In this document: positions 8,529 to 17,736 of the stretch, in pieces | Layout: the number at the start of each line of letters is the position of its first letter | Numbering within the stretch: position 1 is the stretch's first letter | IMG/VR virus record: IMGVR_UViG_3300033153_010635 | Span: 1 to 52,033 of that record | DNA length: 52,033 nt | Direction: 5' to 3' (one strand) | From: a virus | Notes under the pieces: model-generated | What the model was told of the DNA's origin: nothing | Databases searched by the model: none | What the model saw: only the letters and a program-made list of their open reading frames with translations | Translations under genes and position numbers: made by a program

Positions 8529-11318
8529 TCAATTCGTTGTGATGGTCCATCCTGGTAACGCTGCAACACATGCCGCCAGCGTGGCTGGTGTGGGCGCTGC
8601 GTTAGTGCCTCCGCTAAGATCTATATCTCCAGCCGCTGGTCTACCTGCGGCACCAGTTGTGAAATCGGTGAGTATTTGATCAACGGCTGCTAGGTCAAGG
8701 TCGTTGACCGAGGCATCAAAGCTAGTCAATGCGGAAGCCAACGTTGACGCTGTATATCCGGTGAGCGAGTTTGAGAAGCACCAAAAGTACTCCAATACTA
8801 CATTGCCGCTCAAATCAGGTATGCTGCCGGTTATCAAGCTCGTGTCACAAGAGAAGTACACTAGTGCGGGATTGCTGCTCAAACTTGGGATGGATCCTGT
8901 CAACTGGTTCGTGGCTCCCCAAAAGGTGTGCAACGCCGGATTGCTGCTCAAGTCAGGAATGCTACCAGTTAACTGGTTTAAGCCGCAAAGGAAACGAGTC
9001 AGAGCTGAATTACTGCTCAAACTTGGGATGGACCCTGTCAACTGGTTGTCTTCACAAGTAAACGCTTGCAGCAGAGTTAAACTCGAAAGGTCTGGGATGG
9101 ATCCTGTTAACTGATTGGAGTCGCAATAAAAGTATTCCAACGTCGGACTACCACTCAAGTCAGGTATGCTGCCAGTTAACAAATTTACTTGGAATTGAAC
9201 GGTGTGCAACGGATTGCCGCTCATATTTGGGATACTGCCTGTGAGTGAGTTCGTGTGGCAGTAAAATCGTTGCAACGCATGTGCATTATCTATGTTAAAT
9301 TTGATCGTATACGTACCCGCTCCGGCGTAATTATGATTAATAACCTGATTTACCCCATTGGATACATAATGAACCCCTATTCCGTCGCCCCAATCGAAAT
9401 CAAAACCTACACCCGCAACAGCGTTGACTGTCCATTCCTGTGTGGTATCCGTGGTCGAGAAAGTAGCAGCGTAAACAGGAGGAACTACTAACCACGTAAG
9501 ATGTTTTGTGAAGCCCGTGAGTTGAAGTTTAGCCGAGACCGAAGACGAAATTCTCATTCCATCCTGAATCGGTGTTACTCCAGAAATTCTAGCAGTCGGA
9601 TTTATTCCAGTATCCGGATTTGCCAATAACACACCGTCTCGTCTCACTGTCCAACGATAACCGGATGAATTCTTGTCTATCGATATCTCCCAATCAGACC
9701 AACTAGCAGGTGCGCCAGAGTTCCATACTGTAAGATTTCCAACCCCGGATTGTATAACAGAAACAACTCCTACAGATGATATACTGAACTGACAAGTATT
9801 CGCACCTTCTCCCATCAAATAGTAAGTAGTGTCTCCACCAACAAAATGACGAAATTTCCACGGTACTGCGGTTTCTGATGATGGACCAATTAATCCATTA
9901 AGACAACCTTCTGGATATAAGTACATTTCTGAACCAGCCGTAGTACGCGCTACAACTTCATACTTTCCGTTAATTAACTCTGTTTCAACAACAACAGTCC
10001 CGCTAGAAACATATTGTGAAATTCCAGGAATCCAACAAGGACCAACATATGTCCCCTTTTGGATCGCAGGTACGTCCCTTCGTGGGCCTTTTCTATACTG
10101 CGCTTTTACCCATTCTGGGGATTTTACTTCCCCATCAATAACTGTCGTCTCGATAACACCGTCAAAGGAGTATTGTGTGGAATTAAGAGCACCCACGTAG
10201 AATGGCTTTAATGTTTGCGCTGTGATCCCATCATCATTAACCGCTATTGGATTCTCGTCCAAATATAAAACAGTCGCGCCAGTGGCTGTCACTGTAACGC
10301 AAGCCATATGTTCCAAGCCATCCCTTAAATCTGTCGACCCCGAGGCATAATGATTGTACGTGCCTCCACGCAGCTTACCACCAGATATCAAACCAAGACT
10401 CATTTCCCAAGGACCACGCACGACTAAAACTGTCGACACAGCTGCCCCGATATTGCACTTAAACCAAGAAATATAAGTACAAGGAGGACCCCCTTTAGTT
10501 GTCGCAGAAGTCTCTAATCTACACCCTACATTCCCATTAAACACCCAACCACCATCAGAATTAGAAATCACCCCACCGTAAGCTGTAGCATCTAAATTAT
10601 TGGAAGAAACATCAGTGACCTTTCCGCCTCTAACTGGCCCCAGCCACTCCGCCACAACGGAATCATCTGTCGGTTGTGGTTCCGCAGGTTGAAAATACCG
10701 AACTGCGCGGTGAGCACGATTCCATTGGTATTTTATCCAATCAGGGGATTTTATTTCATTATGGACGTAAGCAGTTTTGATCACACCAGTGAATTTATTC
10801 CCCCCACTAAATACCTGCCCTAAGTGTATTGCACCATTTGGATTTATTACACCGGTATCCACGGTTGCGACAGGATCTCCATCTCTGTATAGAATAACAC
10901 TACCACTTGCCGTGATTGTAACAACCGCCAAGTGGAATAGGCCATCCCTAGTATCGCCGACTGATACAGCGTTATGAGACGTCATTCCGCCCCACAACAC
11001 GCCACTAGAAAGTAACAAATATGGGCCGTTAGAAGCGAATGACATCAAATACTGATACCCAGCTACTAAAGCAGTAGCAGAATACCAAACCACGTAAGTT
11101 CCCAATGCACTCGCTGTATATGTTCCAGCTGTTACAAGATTAGACGCGCCATTAAATTTCCAGCCGTCACCAAAAATATCCGAATGAGCTAGCGTGCCAC
11201 CACTTGGAATGAGAGTCAGCCCGCTCGAACTCAAATCTTCAAGTCCACCAGCCCAACCAGCCACAAGAGATGAATCTTTTGGATCTGGACCAAGGTATAT
11301 TTTTCTCTCAGACCGCAT
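8529..11318 (-). CDS. Multidomain tail fibre: LamG x2, sandwich domain, PKD-like domain, leucine-rich repeats
   Basis: A 929-residue protein. Residues about 5-205 and 210-405 are two LamG-like modules, both opening with D-S-x-VA-x-W and closing W-K-x-QW/QYR. Residues about 410-615 match the C-terminal sandwich of the adjacent fibre. Residues about 615-680 are PKD-like (DFDWGDGIGVHY). Residues about 680-860 are 22-24-residue leucine-rich repeats built on NQLTGSIPDLSS. A small Gly/Ala-rich cap ends the protein. The start is chosen at ATG 11318; the ATG at 11330 abuts GAGG with no spacer. It is likely a receptor-recognition fibre. LRRs are a protein-binding scaffold and are unusual in tail fibres. 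Confidence 0.72.
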   Translation of the reverse strand: MRSERKIYLGPDPKDSSLVAGWAGGLEDLSSSGLTLIPSGGTLAHSDIFGDGWKFNGASNLVTAGTYTASALGTYVVWYSATALVAGYQYLMSFASNGPYLLLSSGVLWGGMTSHNAVSVGDTRDGLFHLAVVTITASGSVILYRDGDPVATVDTGVINPNGAIHLGQVFSGGNKFTGVIKTAYVHNEIKSPDWIKYQWNRAHRAVRYFQPAEPQPTDDSVVAEWLGPVRGGKVTDVSSNNLDATAYGGVISNSDGGWVFNGNVGCRLETSATTKGGPPCTYISWFKCNIGAAVSTVLVVRGPWEMSLGLISGGKLRGGTYNHYASGSTDLRDGLEHMACVTVTATGATVLYLDENPIAVNDDGITAQTLKPFYVGALNSTQYSFDGVIETTVIDGEVKSPEWVKAQYRKGPRRDVPAIQKGTYVGPCWIPGISQYVSSGTVVVETELINGKYEVVARTTAGSEMYLYPEGCLNGLIGPSSETAVPWKFRHFVGGDTTYYLMGEGANTCQFSISSVGVVSVIQSGVGNLTVWNSGAPASWSDWEISIDKNSSGYRWTVRRDGVLLANPDTGINPTARISGVTPIQDGMRISSSVSAKLQLTGFTKHLTWLVVPPVYAATFSTTDTTQEWTVNAVAGVGFDFDWGDGIGVHYVSNGVNQVINHNYAGAGTYTIKFNIDNAHALQRFYCHTNSLTGSIPNMSGNPLHTVQFQVNLLTGSIPDLSGSPTLEYFYCDSNQLTGSIPDLSSLTLLQAFTCEDNQLTGSIPSLSSNSALTRFLCGLNQLTGSIPDLSSNPALHTFWGATNQLTGSIPSLSSNPALVYFSCDTSLITGSIPDLSGNVVLEYFWCFSNSLTGYTASTLASALTSFDASVNDLDLAAVDQILTDFTTGAAGRPAAGDIDLSGGTNAAPTPATLAACVAALPGWTITTN
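8745..9290 (-). repeat. Tandem leucine-rich-repeat coding units
   Basis: About eight consecutive units of 66-72 bp encode the pattern L-x-x-F-x-C-x-x-N-x-LTGSIPxLSxNPA. Some units are almost identical at DNA level, for example the stretches near 8876-8909 and 9016-9049, which differ by a single base. This indicates recent unit duplication or recombination within the gene. Confidence 0.8.
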
Positions 11319-11368
11319 ATTAATACCCATCCTCGTTCGCGTGTCGCACTGACCTACACCACATTATT

Positions 11369-11785
11369 TCAATACGTGTGATAAAATATCGACATCGTTA
11401 CAGTATCCCCGCCACCAACTGTCGCAACTTTCGCCTGAATTTGAGTATTAGCTGGAATTACGACACTCATAAACGGCTGATTCTGTGGGGCATCCACAGC
11501 TACAGTAGTAGTAAATCTAATCCTACCTACCTCTACTGTGGCGGCGTACAACACAAGTTCAAAAGTTTCAGCTCCGGAAGAAGCCTCGATACAAATATAG
11601 TGGATATCGAAAGGATCCGTTATGGTAGAGACAGGCACAATTTCAACAAACGCTCCAAGAGTCCACGCAGCTCCAGCGGTAACCACAACCCCATTGGCCA
11701 AGGTCGGATAAACCTTCGCAATACCATGGATGTGATCCTCCAGCGCCTCAAAACGTGAATCATATTGATGTTCCATTAAACCCAT
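11369..11785 (-). CDS. Virion-operon protein of unknown function, 138 aa, beta-rich
   Basis: The N-terminus (MGLMEHQYDSRFEALEDHIHGIA) is a short helix and the rest is beta-rich, ending MSIFYHTY. It lies between the connector/tail-tube genes and the fibres, so it may be an adaptor or fibre-attachment protein. I recognise no family. A GAGG ribosome site lies 10 nt upstream of the ATG. A clearly related but deleted copy of this gene lies about 30 kb away at 40999-41147, which shows that the sequence has been duplicated in this genome. Confidence 0.75.
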   Translation of the reverse strand: MGLMEHQYDSRFEALEDHIHGIAKVYPTLANGVVVTAGAAWTLGAFVEIVPVSTITDPFDIHYICIEASSGAETFELVLYAATVEVGRIRFTTTVAVDAPQNQPFMSVVIPANTQIQAKVATVGGGDTVTMSIFYHTY

Positions 11786-11910
11786 TAGTACCCATCCTCT
11801 TTCAATAATGCAGGAAACCCGCCCGATGTAGACACACCGTTCGCCAAAACACTTTCGATTATAGTAAAAATAGCGATCAAAGCCGGAAATTTATTCCCCG
11901 TTAGGTTCAA
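11785..11910 (-). CDS. Candidate small ORF or frameshift extension, 41 codons
   Basis: Downstream of, and overlapping, the 130-aa gene there is an open frame reading NKFPALIAIFTIIESVLANG and ending LLKEDGY. Its TAA overlaps the ATG of the next gene as TAATG, the coupling used elsewhere in this operon. No ribosome site precedes the only early start (TTG 11910). The frame is +1 relative to the 130-aa gene and could also be reached by a slip on GGGG just before that gene's stop. The composition looks like coding sequence, but this remains tentative. Confidence 0.35.
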   Translation of the reverse strand: MNLTGNKFPALIAIFTIIESVLANGVSTSGGFPALLKEDGY

Positions 11911-12283
11911 TCGTATCAATAATGGCGGCCTTCAAAGCCTCCCAGTCGTCCCCGCGTGCATTGCGGAGTTCCAAGGCCGCAATCAATGCAGATGCGACAC
12001 CCTCCTCGACAGAAAATTGACCCACTAGAACATCGATTGCCTGTACTACAGTCACAGTTGGATTACTAACAACCCCCTGTTGAACCCTACGCTGCATCTG
12101 ATTATAAAACGTGACAATTCGATTTCCTTCAGGGATAGAAATACCAAACAAATCTCTCGCCGCTTTAGCCTGAGTTGGCCCCTGCACTAATGCGTCGATC
12201 AATGTCTCATGTTGATCAACTGTTAAATTCTCAAGAATAATAAACTCCGGAACTTCGATAACAACAGGGTATGTATCAAACAT
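11891..12283 (-). CDS. Tail-operon protein of unknown function, 130 aa
   Basis: A mostly helical, acidic protein beginning MFDTYPVVIEVPEF. The start is placed at ATG 12283 because GGGAGG lies 7 nt upstream; the in-frame ATG at 12301 has no ribosome site. It overlaps the stop of the upstream 353-aa gene by 8 nt. A hydrophobic C-terminal helix (VASALIAALELRNARG) precedes the acidic end. I recognise no family; its position next to fibre and tube genes suggests a minor tail component or chaperone. Confidence 0.7.
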   Translation of the reverse strand: MFDTYPVVIEVPEFIILENLTVDQHETLIDALVQGPTQAKAARDLFGISIPEGNRIVTFYNQMQRRVQQGVVSNPTVTVVQAIDVLVGQFSVEEGVASALIAALELRNARGDDWEALKAAIIDTIEPNGE

Positions 12284-13337
12284 TTGGTATCCTCCCGCCA
12301 TTAACTACGATGATCGATGTTGCATCGTACGGAACCCACTGAATAAGCCAAGATCTCGCAGCTGTTTGTGTCGTTCGAGCTGCGTTCACAGTCGCCCCTG
12401 CTCCGGAATCAATTGCTGCCCCTTCTTGCACCCAATCTGTTGATGGTGCCCCACCTTCCGCCGGAACTACAGCTATAGGATCAGCAGCAGAAAATAGAGT
12501 CATCACTCCGTCGGTAAGAACCCAATAAATTCCTAAAAGTTTATATCCTTGAGTATCTACCTCATAGAAGTTAGTCGCCACAGCCGTAGCATCAACTTCA
12601 TTGACCCACTCCTCATAAAAACACTTAGGAGCATTTACAATCTCCGTTCGGTACAAATCAGCGGCATCTACATAAGCCCTTTCTGGTCCCATCAATGTTA
12701 CTGTATACGACTCAGTTCCATCATCCAGTAAAACAGAATCGAGATTGTCGATGGTCAAAACCATTCCGGTCATGTGGAAATCTTCAGAAGAGTAGTAATG
12801 CTCGACTGTCCCACCAATCCTATTAATTCTCAAATAGACAACATCGGAAGAGACCGGTACCCACGGAAGACCACCCAATGTAAGTGTTGTTCCACTTGCC
12901 CACACAGCTGTGCCAGGTTCCGCAGTCGAAGGAGAGCAACGATACACATCACTACTTAAAGTACGACCAATAAGATCCACCGCAAGAGTACCTGGAACAA
13001 AACCAGAACCCCTGGCTGTACCAGTAAGATGAACTATGAGAATATCTGTCGCAGCGAAAACGGCATCAGCTACAGTGATTGTAGTGCCAACAACACTCCA
13101 TTTATCACAATCACTATGATACGCCGGATCGCCGGAAAGGGGTTTTTGCGTAATCCACAAAATATTATGTTTTGTGAATGTGTATGGAAGACCTATAACC
13201 GTCAATGTATCGAGACCGGTACGAGTACTTACAGCGTCCGCCGCAGTACCGGATGGCGCTGCGATATACGTTTGTGTTCCTCCACCAGCCACTCTAGTGT
13301 TAATAATTTCTTGCTGCTTTGCGTTCGATCCGGGCAT
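12276..13337 (-). CDS. Virion structural protein of unknown function, 353 aa
   Basis: The protein is Thr/Val/Gly-rich and beta-dominated throughout (for example TTITVADAVFAATDILIVHL), typical of tail or baseplate structural proteins. A strong GGAGG site precedes the ATG. It follows the tail tube gene and precedes the fibre group. The alternating short beta segments suggest repeated small sandwich domains, but no specific family is recognisable. Confidence 0.72.
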   Translation of the reverse strand: MPGSNAKQQEIINTRVAGGGTQTYIAAPSGTAADAVSTRTGLDTLTVIGLPYTFTKHNILWITQKPLSGDPAYHSDCDKWSVVGTTITVADAVFAATDILIVHLTGTARGSGFVPGTLAVDLIGRTLSSDVYRCSPSTAEPGTAVWASGTTLTLGGLPWVPVSSDVVYLRINRIGGTVEHYYSSEDFHMTGMVLTIDNLDSVLLDDGTESYTVTLMGPERAYVDAADLYRTEIVNAPKCFYEEWVNEVDATAVATNFYEVDTQGYKLLGIYWVLTDGVMTLFSAADPIAVVPAEGGAPSTDWVQEGAAIDSGAGATVNAARTTQTAARSWLIQWVPYDATSIIVVNGGRIPNV

Positions 13338-13372
13338 TTAAAACCTCCGCTCAATATCACGAAATACTTGTA

Positions 13373-13822
13373 TTAAATCTCGGACTCATCTTTCATACGA
13401 ATTGCAACAAAAGAAATCTGCTCTGATACAACACTCCTTGCGCTAGTATCCCAGCTCCTAGAAGCGGCTTTTACTTGCTCAAAATGAGCAGCAACAACCG
13501 CTTCATTCCCAGGAAGACGATCAGTCAAGGTAACTTCATACCCGTCTGTGGTTAAAATGTTGTCATATTTCGGAAAAATAGAGAAAACAGCGTTATCATC
13601 TCCTGTATACTGCTTAAGAGGTTTCCCGATTACCCTAAAAACCTGAGCAGAAAGAGAGGTCCTATACCCAACAGGAACATGCTCGTGAATCTCAAGTTTT
13701 CCTAATACATCAACAGGCTCGAAATCCACAGATTCTTCACCTGAAACGCCACCAGCCCAACCAACGGGATGTCCGGCAATTTTAAAATAAGCGCGTGCGC
13801 CACTGAATACACTAGTGCCCAT
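13373..13822 (-). CDS. Tail tube protein
   Basis: A 149-residue single-domain protein encoded downstream of the sheath, as expected for the inner tube of a contractile tail. It opens with MGTSVFSGARAYFKIAGHPV, a beta-hairpin-like N-terminus, has a basic/aromatic middle and a long beta C-terminus (SVVSEQISFVAIRMKDES). This matches the size and general pattern of myovirus tube proteins such as the T4 gp19 fold. GGAGTT precedes the ATG. The call depends on position and size as well as sequence pattern. Confidence 0.7.
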   Translation of the reverse strand: MGTSVFSGARAYFKIAGHPVGWAGGVSGEESVDFEPVDVLGKLEIHEHVPVGYRTSLSAQVFRVIGKPLKQYTGDDNAVFSIFPKYDNILTTDGYEVTLTDRLPGNEAVVAAHFEQVKAASRSWDTSARSVVSEQISFVAIRMKDESEI

Positions 13823-13856
13823 GATTAGAACTCCTATGAAGTGAAAATTTTTTGGT

Positions 13857-13936
13857 TGGCTGGCGTTACCCAGGAAGGGAAGTCGTAGGAAATGACCGGT
13901 CCCAGTGAGTAACAGGCAGGCTAATTTACCCAGCCA
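13857..13936 (-). other. Intergenic segment closed by a 7-bp inverted repeat upstream of the tail tube gene
   Basis: Arms TGGCTGG (13857-13863 on + strand) and CCAGCCA (13930-13936) enclose about 66 nt that also contains the palindrome GACCGGTC. It occupies most of the 146-nt gap between the 418-aa gene and the tube gene, longer than most gaps in this block. It may be a structured 5' leader or processing site. No U-tract follows, so a plain terminator is not supported. Confidence 0.35.
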
Positions 13937-13968
13937 TTAAGAAACATAGACGAAAAAACGAGTCTTGT

Positions 13969-15225
13969 CTAGCTAGCCGGAACGGTAAAGCCTTCAACAG
14001 CCGCAACTGCTGCAAGAACCCACTCTTCCGCCCCTGTACCGAAAGCGTTTGGCTTCGGAGGCAAATGCAGTCGACCAGTATTCACTGAAGACCTCGGATT
14101 CTCGTGAACAATAACACCTAGAGCTTCACCACCACCACCGAGAACAGCCGAAAGTCGAATAGTATTCGGACCCTGACCGCCACTTCTGGCATTATTCTTC
14201 AAAATAGTTGCTGTAGTGGTACCGATAATAATATTGCCAGTTTTCGGCATAGCGGAAGCATCTTCAACATGAATAGTCACATCCGTAGCCAACGCAGCCG
14301 CAGTCAAACGAGTTTGCGGATCGGTCGATTGCTCCAGAAATTCCAGAGCAGAACCAGTAGTCGGAATAGTACCACTGTACTGTTCAATGATCTTATGGAG
14401 AGGATCGATCATAATCTGTGTCATCGAGCCAGGTGTACGAGACACATCCGGAAGCCCCTCAACACCAGTAGAAGTACCACCACCGGTAGGCAGCATAGCA
14501 TCCAAAGCGTTGATATCTTCCTGGAAGAAATACGGCTCTACAGTGTAAGTATCACCAACAGCAACAGCGCCATCGAAAGCAGGATACACCGTAAGAGTAG
14601 TAGCGTTATTGCCCGTCACATACGAAACCGATCCTACTGTGACAGTAGCGGAAGTAACAATAGTTACCTTGTTTCCGATTTGCGTATCGTTAATGTATGG
14701 TGACGCCATACCAGCGTCAACAACCGTTGTAGTAGAGCCGCCGGAAGCAGTGAGAGTAGCCGGAGTTACCTCTCTAGCGAACTGCTTCAACAGCGAATTA
14801 AACATTTGGTTTCCGACAATACCGGAATCCATAGCTCGCGCTGGTTGTCCCTGAGACTCAGGAACCACATAGACCGGAGCACCAAGATCGTGCGCACCAG
14901 CTAGAGCAGCTGCCAAATCCAGATATGCATTCGGAGAAGCGCCAACCCCATTCCACGTTGGAGCCTTATTGCCGTTACGAGACCTCACTCTAAGAATAGT
15001 TGCAAGTTCATCGGTAGCGCCTGGAAACCTGATATATCCACGCTTAGGCCATAAATGGCCATTAGAAACCTGAATAGTTGTATCGCCGATAATAGAAGCA
15101 GTCCTCATTGCACCGACAATTTCGGCTGTCAACGGCACCGAAGGCAAGCGCAGTGCATCCGCATTAAGCGCCCTTAAAACACTATCGAGAATTTTTTCTG
15201 TTCCTGAATCAAGAACAATTGCCAT
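13969..15225 (-). CDS. Virion structural protein between sheath and tube, 418 aa
   Basis: The start is at ATG 15225, with AAGGAG 8 nt upstream. The sequence shows repeated strand-rich modules (around residues 40-75, 185-220 and 310-345, each with a T-x-I-x-V pattern and a nearby I-x-F-P or IIGTT turn), suggesting two or three related small beta domains. The position between sheath and tube genes is unusual and suggests a tail-associated protein. I recognise no family. Confidence 0.7.
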   Translation of the reverse strand: MAIVLDSGTEKILDSVLRALNADALRLPSVPLTAEIVGAMRTASIIGDTTIQVSNGHLWPKRGYIRFPGATDELATILRVRSRNGNKAPTWNGVGASPNAYLDLAAALAGAHDLGAPVYVVPESQGQPARAMDSGIVGNQMFNSLLKQFAREVTPATLTASGGSTTTVVDAGMASPYINDTQIGNKVTIVTSATVTVGSVSYVTGNNATTLTVYPAFDGAVAVGDTYTVEPYFFQEDINALDAMLPTGGGTSTGVEGLPDVSRTPGSMTQIMIDPLHKIIEQYSGTIPTTGSALEFLEQSTDPQTRLTAAALATDVTIHVEDASAMPKTGNIIIGTTTATILKNNARSGGQGPNTIRLSAVLGGGGEALGVIVHENPRSSVNTGRLHLPPKPNAFGTGAEEWVLAAVAAVEGFTVPAS

Positions 15226-15237
15226 GACCAAAACTCC

Positions 15238-17727
15238 TTATGCGGACAACACTGGAAGTTGCGCCGAAATCGACAAAGTTTCAAAATTAATTCCTGAGGC
15301 GAAAAACAAGCTCACTCTAATGTCTGCAATATCACCACACAAATTCACTGTAACATTATAGAAAGCGTGACGTGTTTCCCCTGTGACAGGATCTTTGCTA
15401 TCTACGATATATCCTGAAGTTCGATAACTCTCACATTTAGCAGTTACCCGAGACTTGATATCAGCTATATTTCCAGGATTTCCAACTGTCCCGGTAAAAG
15501 TATCCTCGATATCGGTTCTCAAATCATAACTGATAAAATTAAGAATGACCCGAACACTAAGATCAGTGTAAGCTAGATTATCATCCCTGGTATGAGTTGT
15601 TAGACCTCGAACCCATCGGTACCCCTTCCCTTTCTTCTCCTCGGAGAAGAGAACACCACCTTTTAACAACCTGGTAGAAGTAGTTTTATCTAAGGGATCG
15701 GCATAAGTCGAGTTATTTTCGACACCCGTCGCCTTCAAATATTTGAAGGTAATCGGTACCCCAATCACCAATCCTGCTGCCATACCAGCTGCAATAACAG
15801 CGTGACCCCAAGGCTCAAACTCCTTAAGATTGGAATCAACATCCAAATTCGTGGGGCTCTGATAGGTCATTAAAGTATCAGGATCATTCAAAGCAGCTGC
15901 TTTAATAAGGATATTATCTAGAGCAGTAGATCCTGTGAATTTACAACTCGCAAGTCCCACACACTCATTCTTACCGTCACCACGACTAGTTTGTACGTGA
16001 CTCAGCAATTGAGCATGAATAGCATCCAAAGAAACAGTTCCTGCATCTTCAGAAATGAGTGGAATCACATAATCACGTCGCCACTTCAACATCTCATCGA
16101 AAGCAGCCTGCCAAGTCGTGTTTGTAGACGCTCCTGCCACACCTCCTGTAAGATAAGAATGCGCCGAAGGATTGATCAAAACTGGAACACCCGCACCGAC
16201 ATTAGCAGCGGTCGCACCTGAAACAGCTCTGACAGCAGAAACCAGAGATGAGTATGCATTAACAGCGACTAGAAGCTGATTCAAATCATCCAAAAACCTG
16301 GCTCGATCTTCCAGATCCAGATTAAAATCAGCTCGGAGATCAACAGTATTCGCAACTGTTCCGTTGTTTTTAGTATCGAAATCAAAAAGCTGAGATGATC
16401 CGGAATCGATCCCACTTCTACCAGCACCAACCTCGGCGAGATAGTTTCCACCAGCAGCTGGGCTACCTGGCACAGCAAGATCGGAATTTATCAGCGAAAC
16501 AAGATCTGCAACCGTTACTGTAGAAGACAGTGTGATATCGAGATCAGGATCGACAAGCGGAACCGTTACCGAATCGCCCCACGTAACCTCTGTTTCGAGA
16601 TTTATGGCGTATCCATTTGATCCAGTAATTTTACCAATAACATCAATAACATCAATCCAAGCAATACTGTCACCATTAATCGGGGCAGTATCAAAAAGAT
16701 CATTATCGGCGAGTGTTAAAACGAGAGGTCCAGCACCAGATCCGGCAACACTTTTAACCGTTCTAATCTGTCCAATACCATTTCCGTCCAAAACACGGAT
16801 CATAGTGTCTGCCATCGAAGCCGTACCCGCAGCATCTAACAACACATCTGAGGCATGAAGCGTAACGGTAGCATTAGGAGCTGTATTAGACGATGCAGTG
16901 ATTACCCCCTCCCAAACTCTCTTCTCGATAACCTCGTAAGTAGCCCCGTCAGGTACTAGAGCCGAAAAACCAGCTGCACCAACTCCACCCGAAACAGTTA
17001 AAAAATTAGCTGCAATAGCGGTTATTTTTCGATACTCACCTAGAGTCGCCCCGGCAGAAGTGATTCTAACCCACTTTCCTATATAAGGTTCTGTCCCGGC
17101 AATAGTTCCTGTGTCCAAAATCGTATAAACATCCGGAGCCGGTCCAGGATTGTCTGTAGTACCTGTAGCCACAACAACGTGATCTTCAGGACCCTTGAAA
17201 GCAACATTCATCAGCGGATTACCACCAATATCGCTGATTACTTCCGCAAGCCCAGTACCGTCATGTTCGATAGTAGCCTGATACTTGTTTGAGGAGATAG
17301 GATCGACCTCGAAAGCCCAGGATATTTTTATTGTATCAGCACCATAACCCCTAGAAGTAAACACGATCTGATTATCCAGATTTGTTCCAAGTATTGTTTG
17401 ACCCATGAAAGTAGCGGTCGATTGTGTAGACACATTCGTCTTAATCACAATTACTTGGTTGGCCCCTCCCGGAACCCGAGCATCATTGGCTGGCTCGAAA
17501 GCCAACCTAATCGCATCCGCCAGATCTCCGCTCCCAAAAATTGTTTTGGCTAGTGTTGGATCATAGAGAAAATGCGGAACAGCTGGTTCTCCATTATCCG
17601 CTTCTCCAATAATACCAATAATACCTGACAAACCAGGATTGGTTTGAGCGACGGTTGAAACATCCACTTTGGAGAGTGCTCCTGGATGAAACATCGTCGA
17701 CCCATTAAAAGTCACAAATCTTGCCAT
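15238..17727 (-). CDS. Contractile tail sheath protein
   Basis: An 829-residue protein. The N-terminus (about residues 12-100: FHPGALSKVDVSTVAQ, then GIIGIIGEADNGEP and a G-G-A-NQVIVIKTN segment) follows the conserved start of myovirus sheath proteins. The C-terminal 150 residues (RLLKGGVLFSEEKKGKGYRW, then LRTDIEDTFTGTVGNP and the final beta strands with FASGINFETLS) match the sheath domain that binds the tube. Large insertions in between make it longer than the usual 450-650 residues. AGGAG precedes the ATG. It forms the contractile outer tail tube. Confidence 0.88.
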   Translation of the reverse strand: MARFVTFNGSTMFHPGALSKVDVSTVAQTNPGLSGIIGIIGEADNGEPAVPHFLYDPTLAKTIFGSGDLADAIRLAFEPANDARVPGGANQVIVIKTNVSTQSTATFMGQTILGTNLDNQIVFTSRGYGADTIKISWAFEVDPISSNKYQATIEHDGTGLAEVISDIGGNPLMNVAFKGPEDHVVVATGTTDNPGPAPDVYTILDTGTIAGTEPYIGKWVRITSAGATLGEYRKITAIAANFLTVSGGVGAAGFSALVPDGATYEVIEKRVWEGVITASSNTAPNATVTLHASDVLLDAAGTASMADTMIRVLDGNGIGQIRTVKSVAGSGAGPLVLTLADNDLFDTAPINGDSIAWIDVIDVIGKITGSNGYAINLETEVTWGDSVTVPLVDPDLDITLSSTVTVADLVSLINSDLAVPGSPAAGGNYLAEVGAGRSGIDSGSSQLFDFDTKNNGTVANTVDLRADFNLDLEDRARFLDDLNQLLVAVNAYSSLVSAVRAVSGATAANVGAGVPVLINPSAHSYLTGGVAGASTNTTWQAAFDEMLKWRRDYVIPLISEDAGTVSLDAIHAQLLSHVQTSRGDGKNECVGLASCKFTGSTALDNILIKAAALNDPDTLMTYQSPTNLDVDSNLKEFEPWGHAVIAAGMAAGLVIGVPITFKYLKATGVENNSTYADPLDKTTSTRLLKGGVLFSEEKKGKGYRWVRGLTTHTRDDNLAYTDLSVRVILNFISYDLRTDIEDTFTGTVGNPGNIADIKSRVTAKCESYRTSGYIVDSKDPVTGETRHAFYNVTVNLCGDIADIRVSLFFASGINFETLSISAQLPVLSA

Positions 17728-17736
17728 GACTAACTC

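Noticed and set aside
13857-13940. tRNA gene
   Set aside because: A 7-bp acceptor-like stem exists, but there is no T-arm consensus, no D-arm and no anticodon stem.
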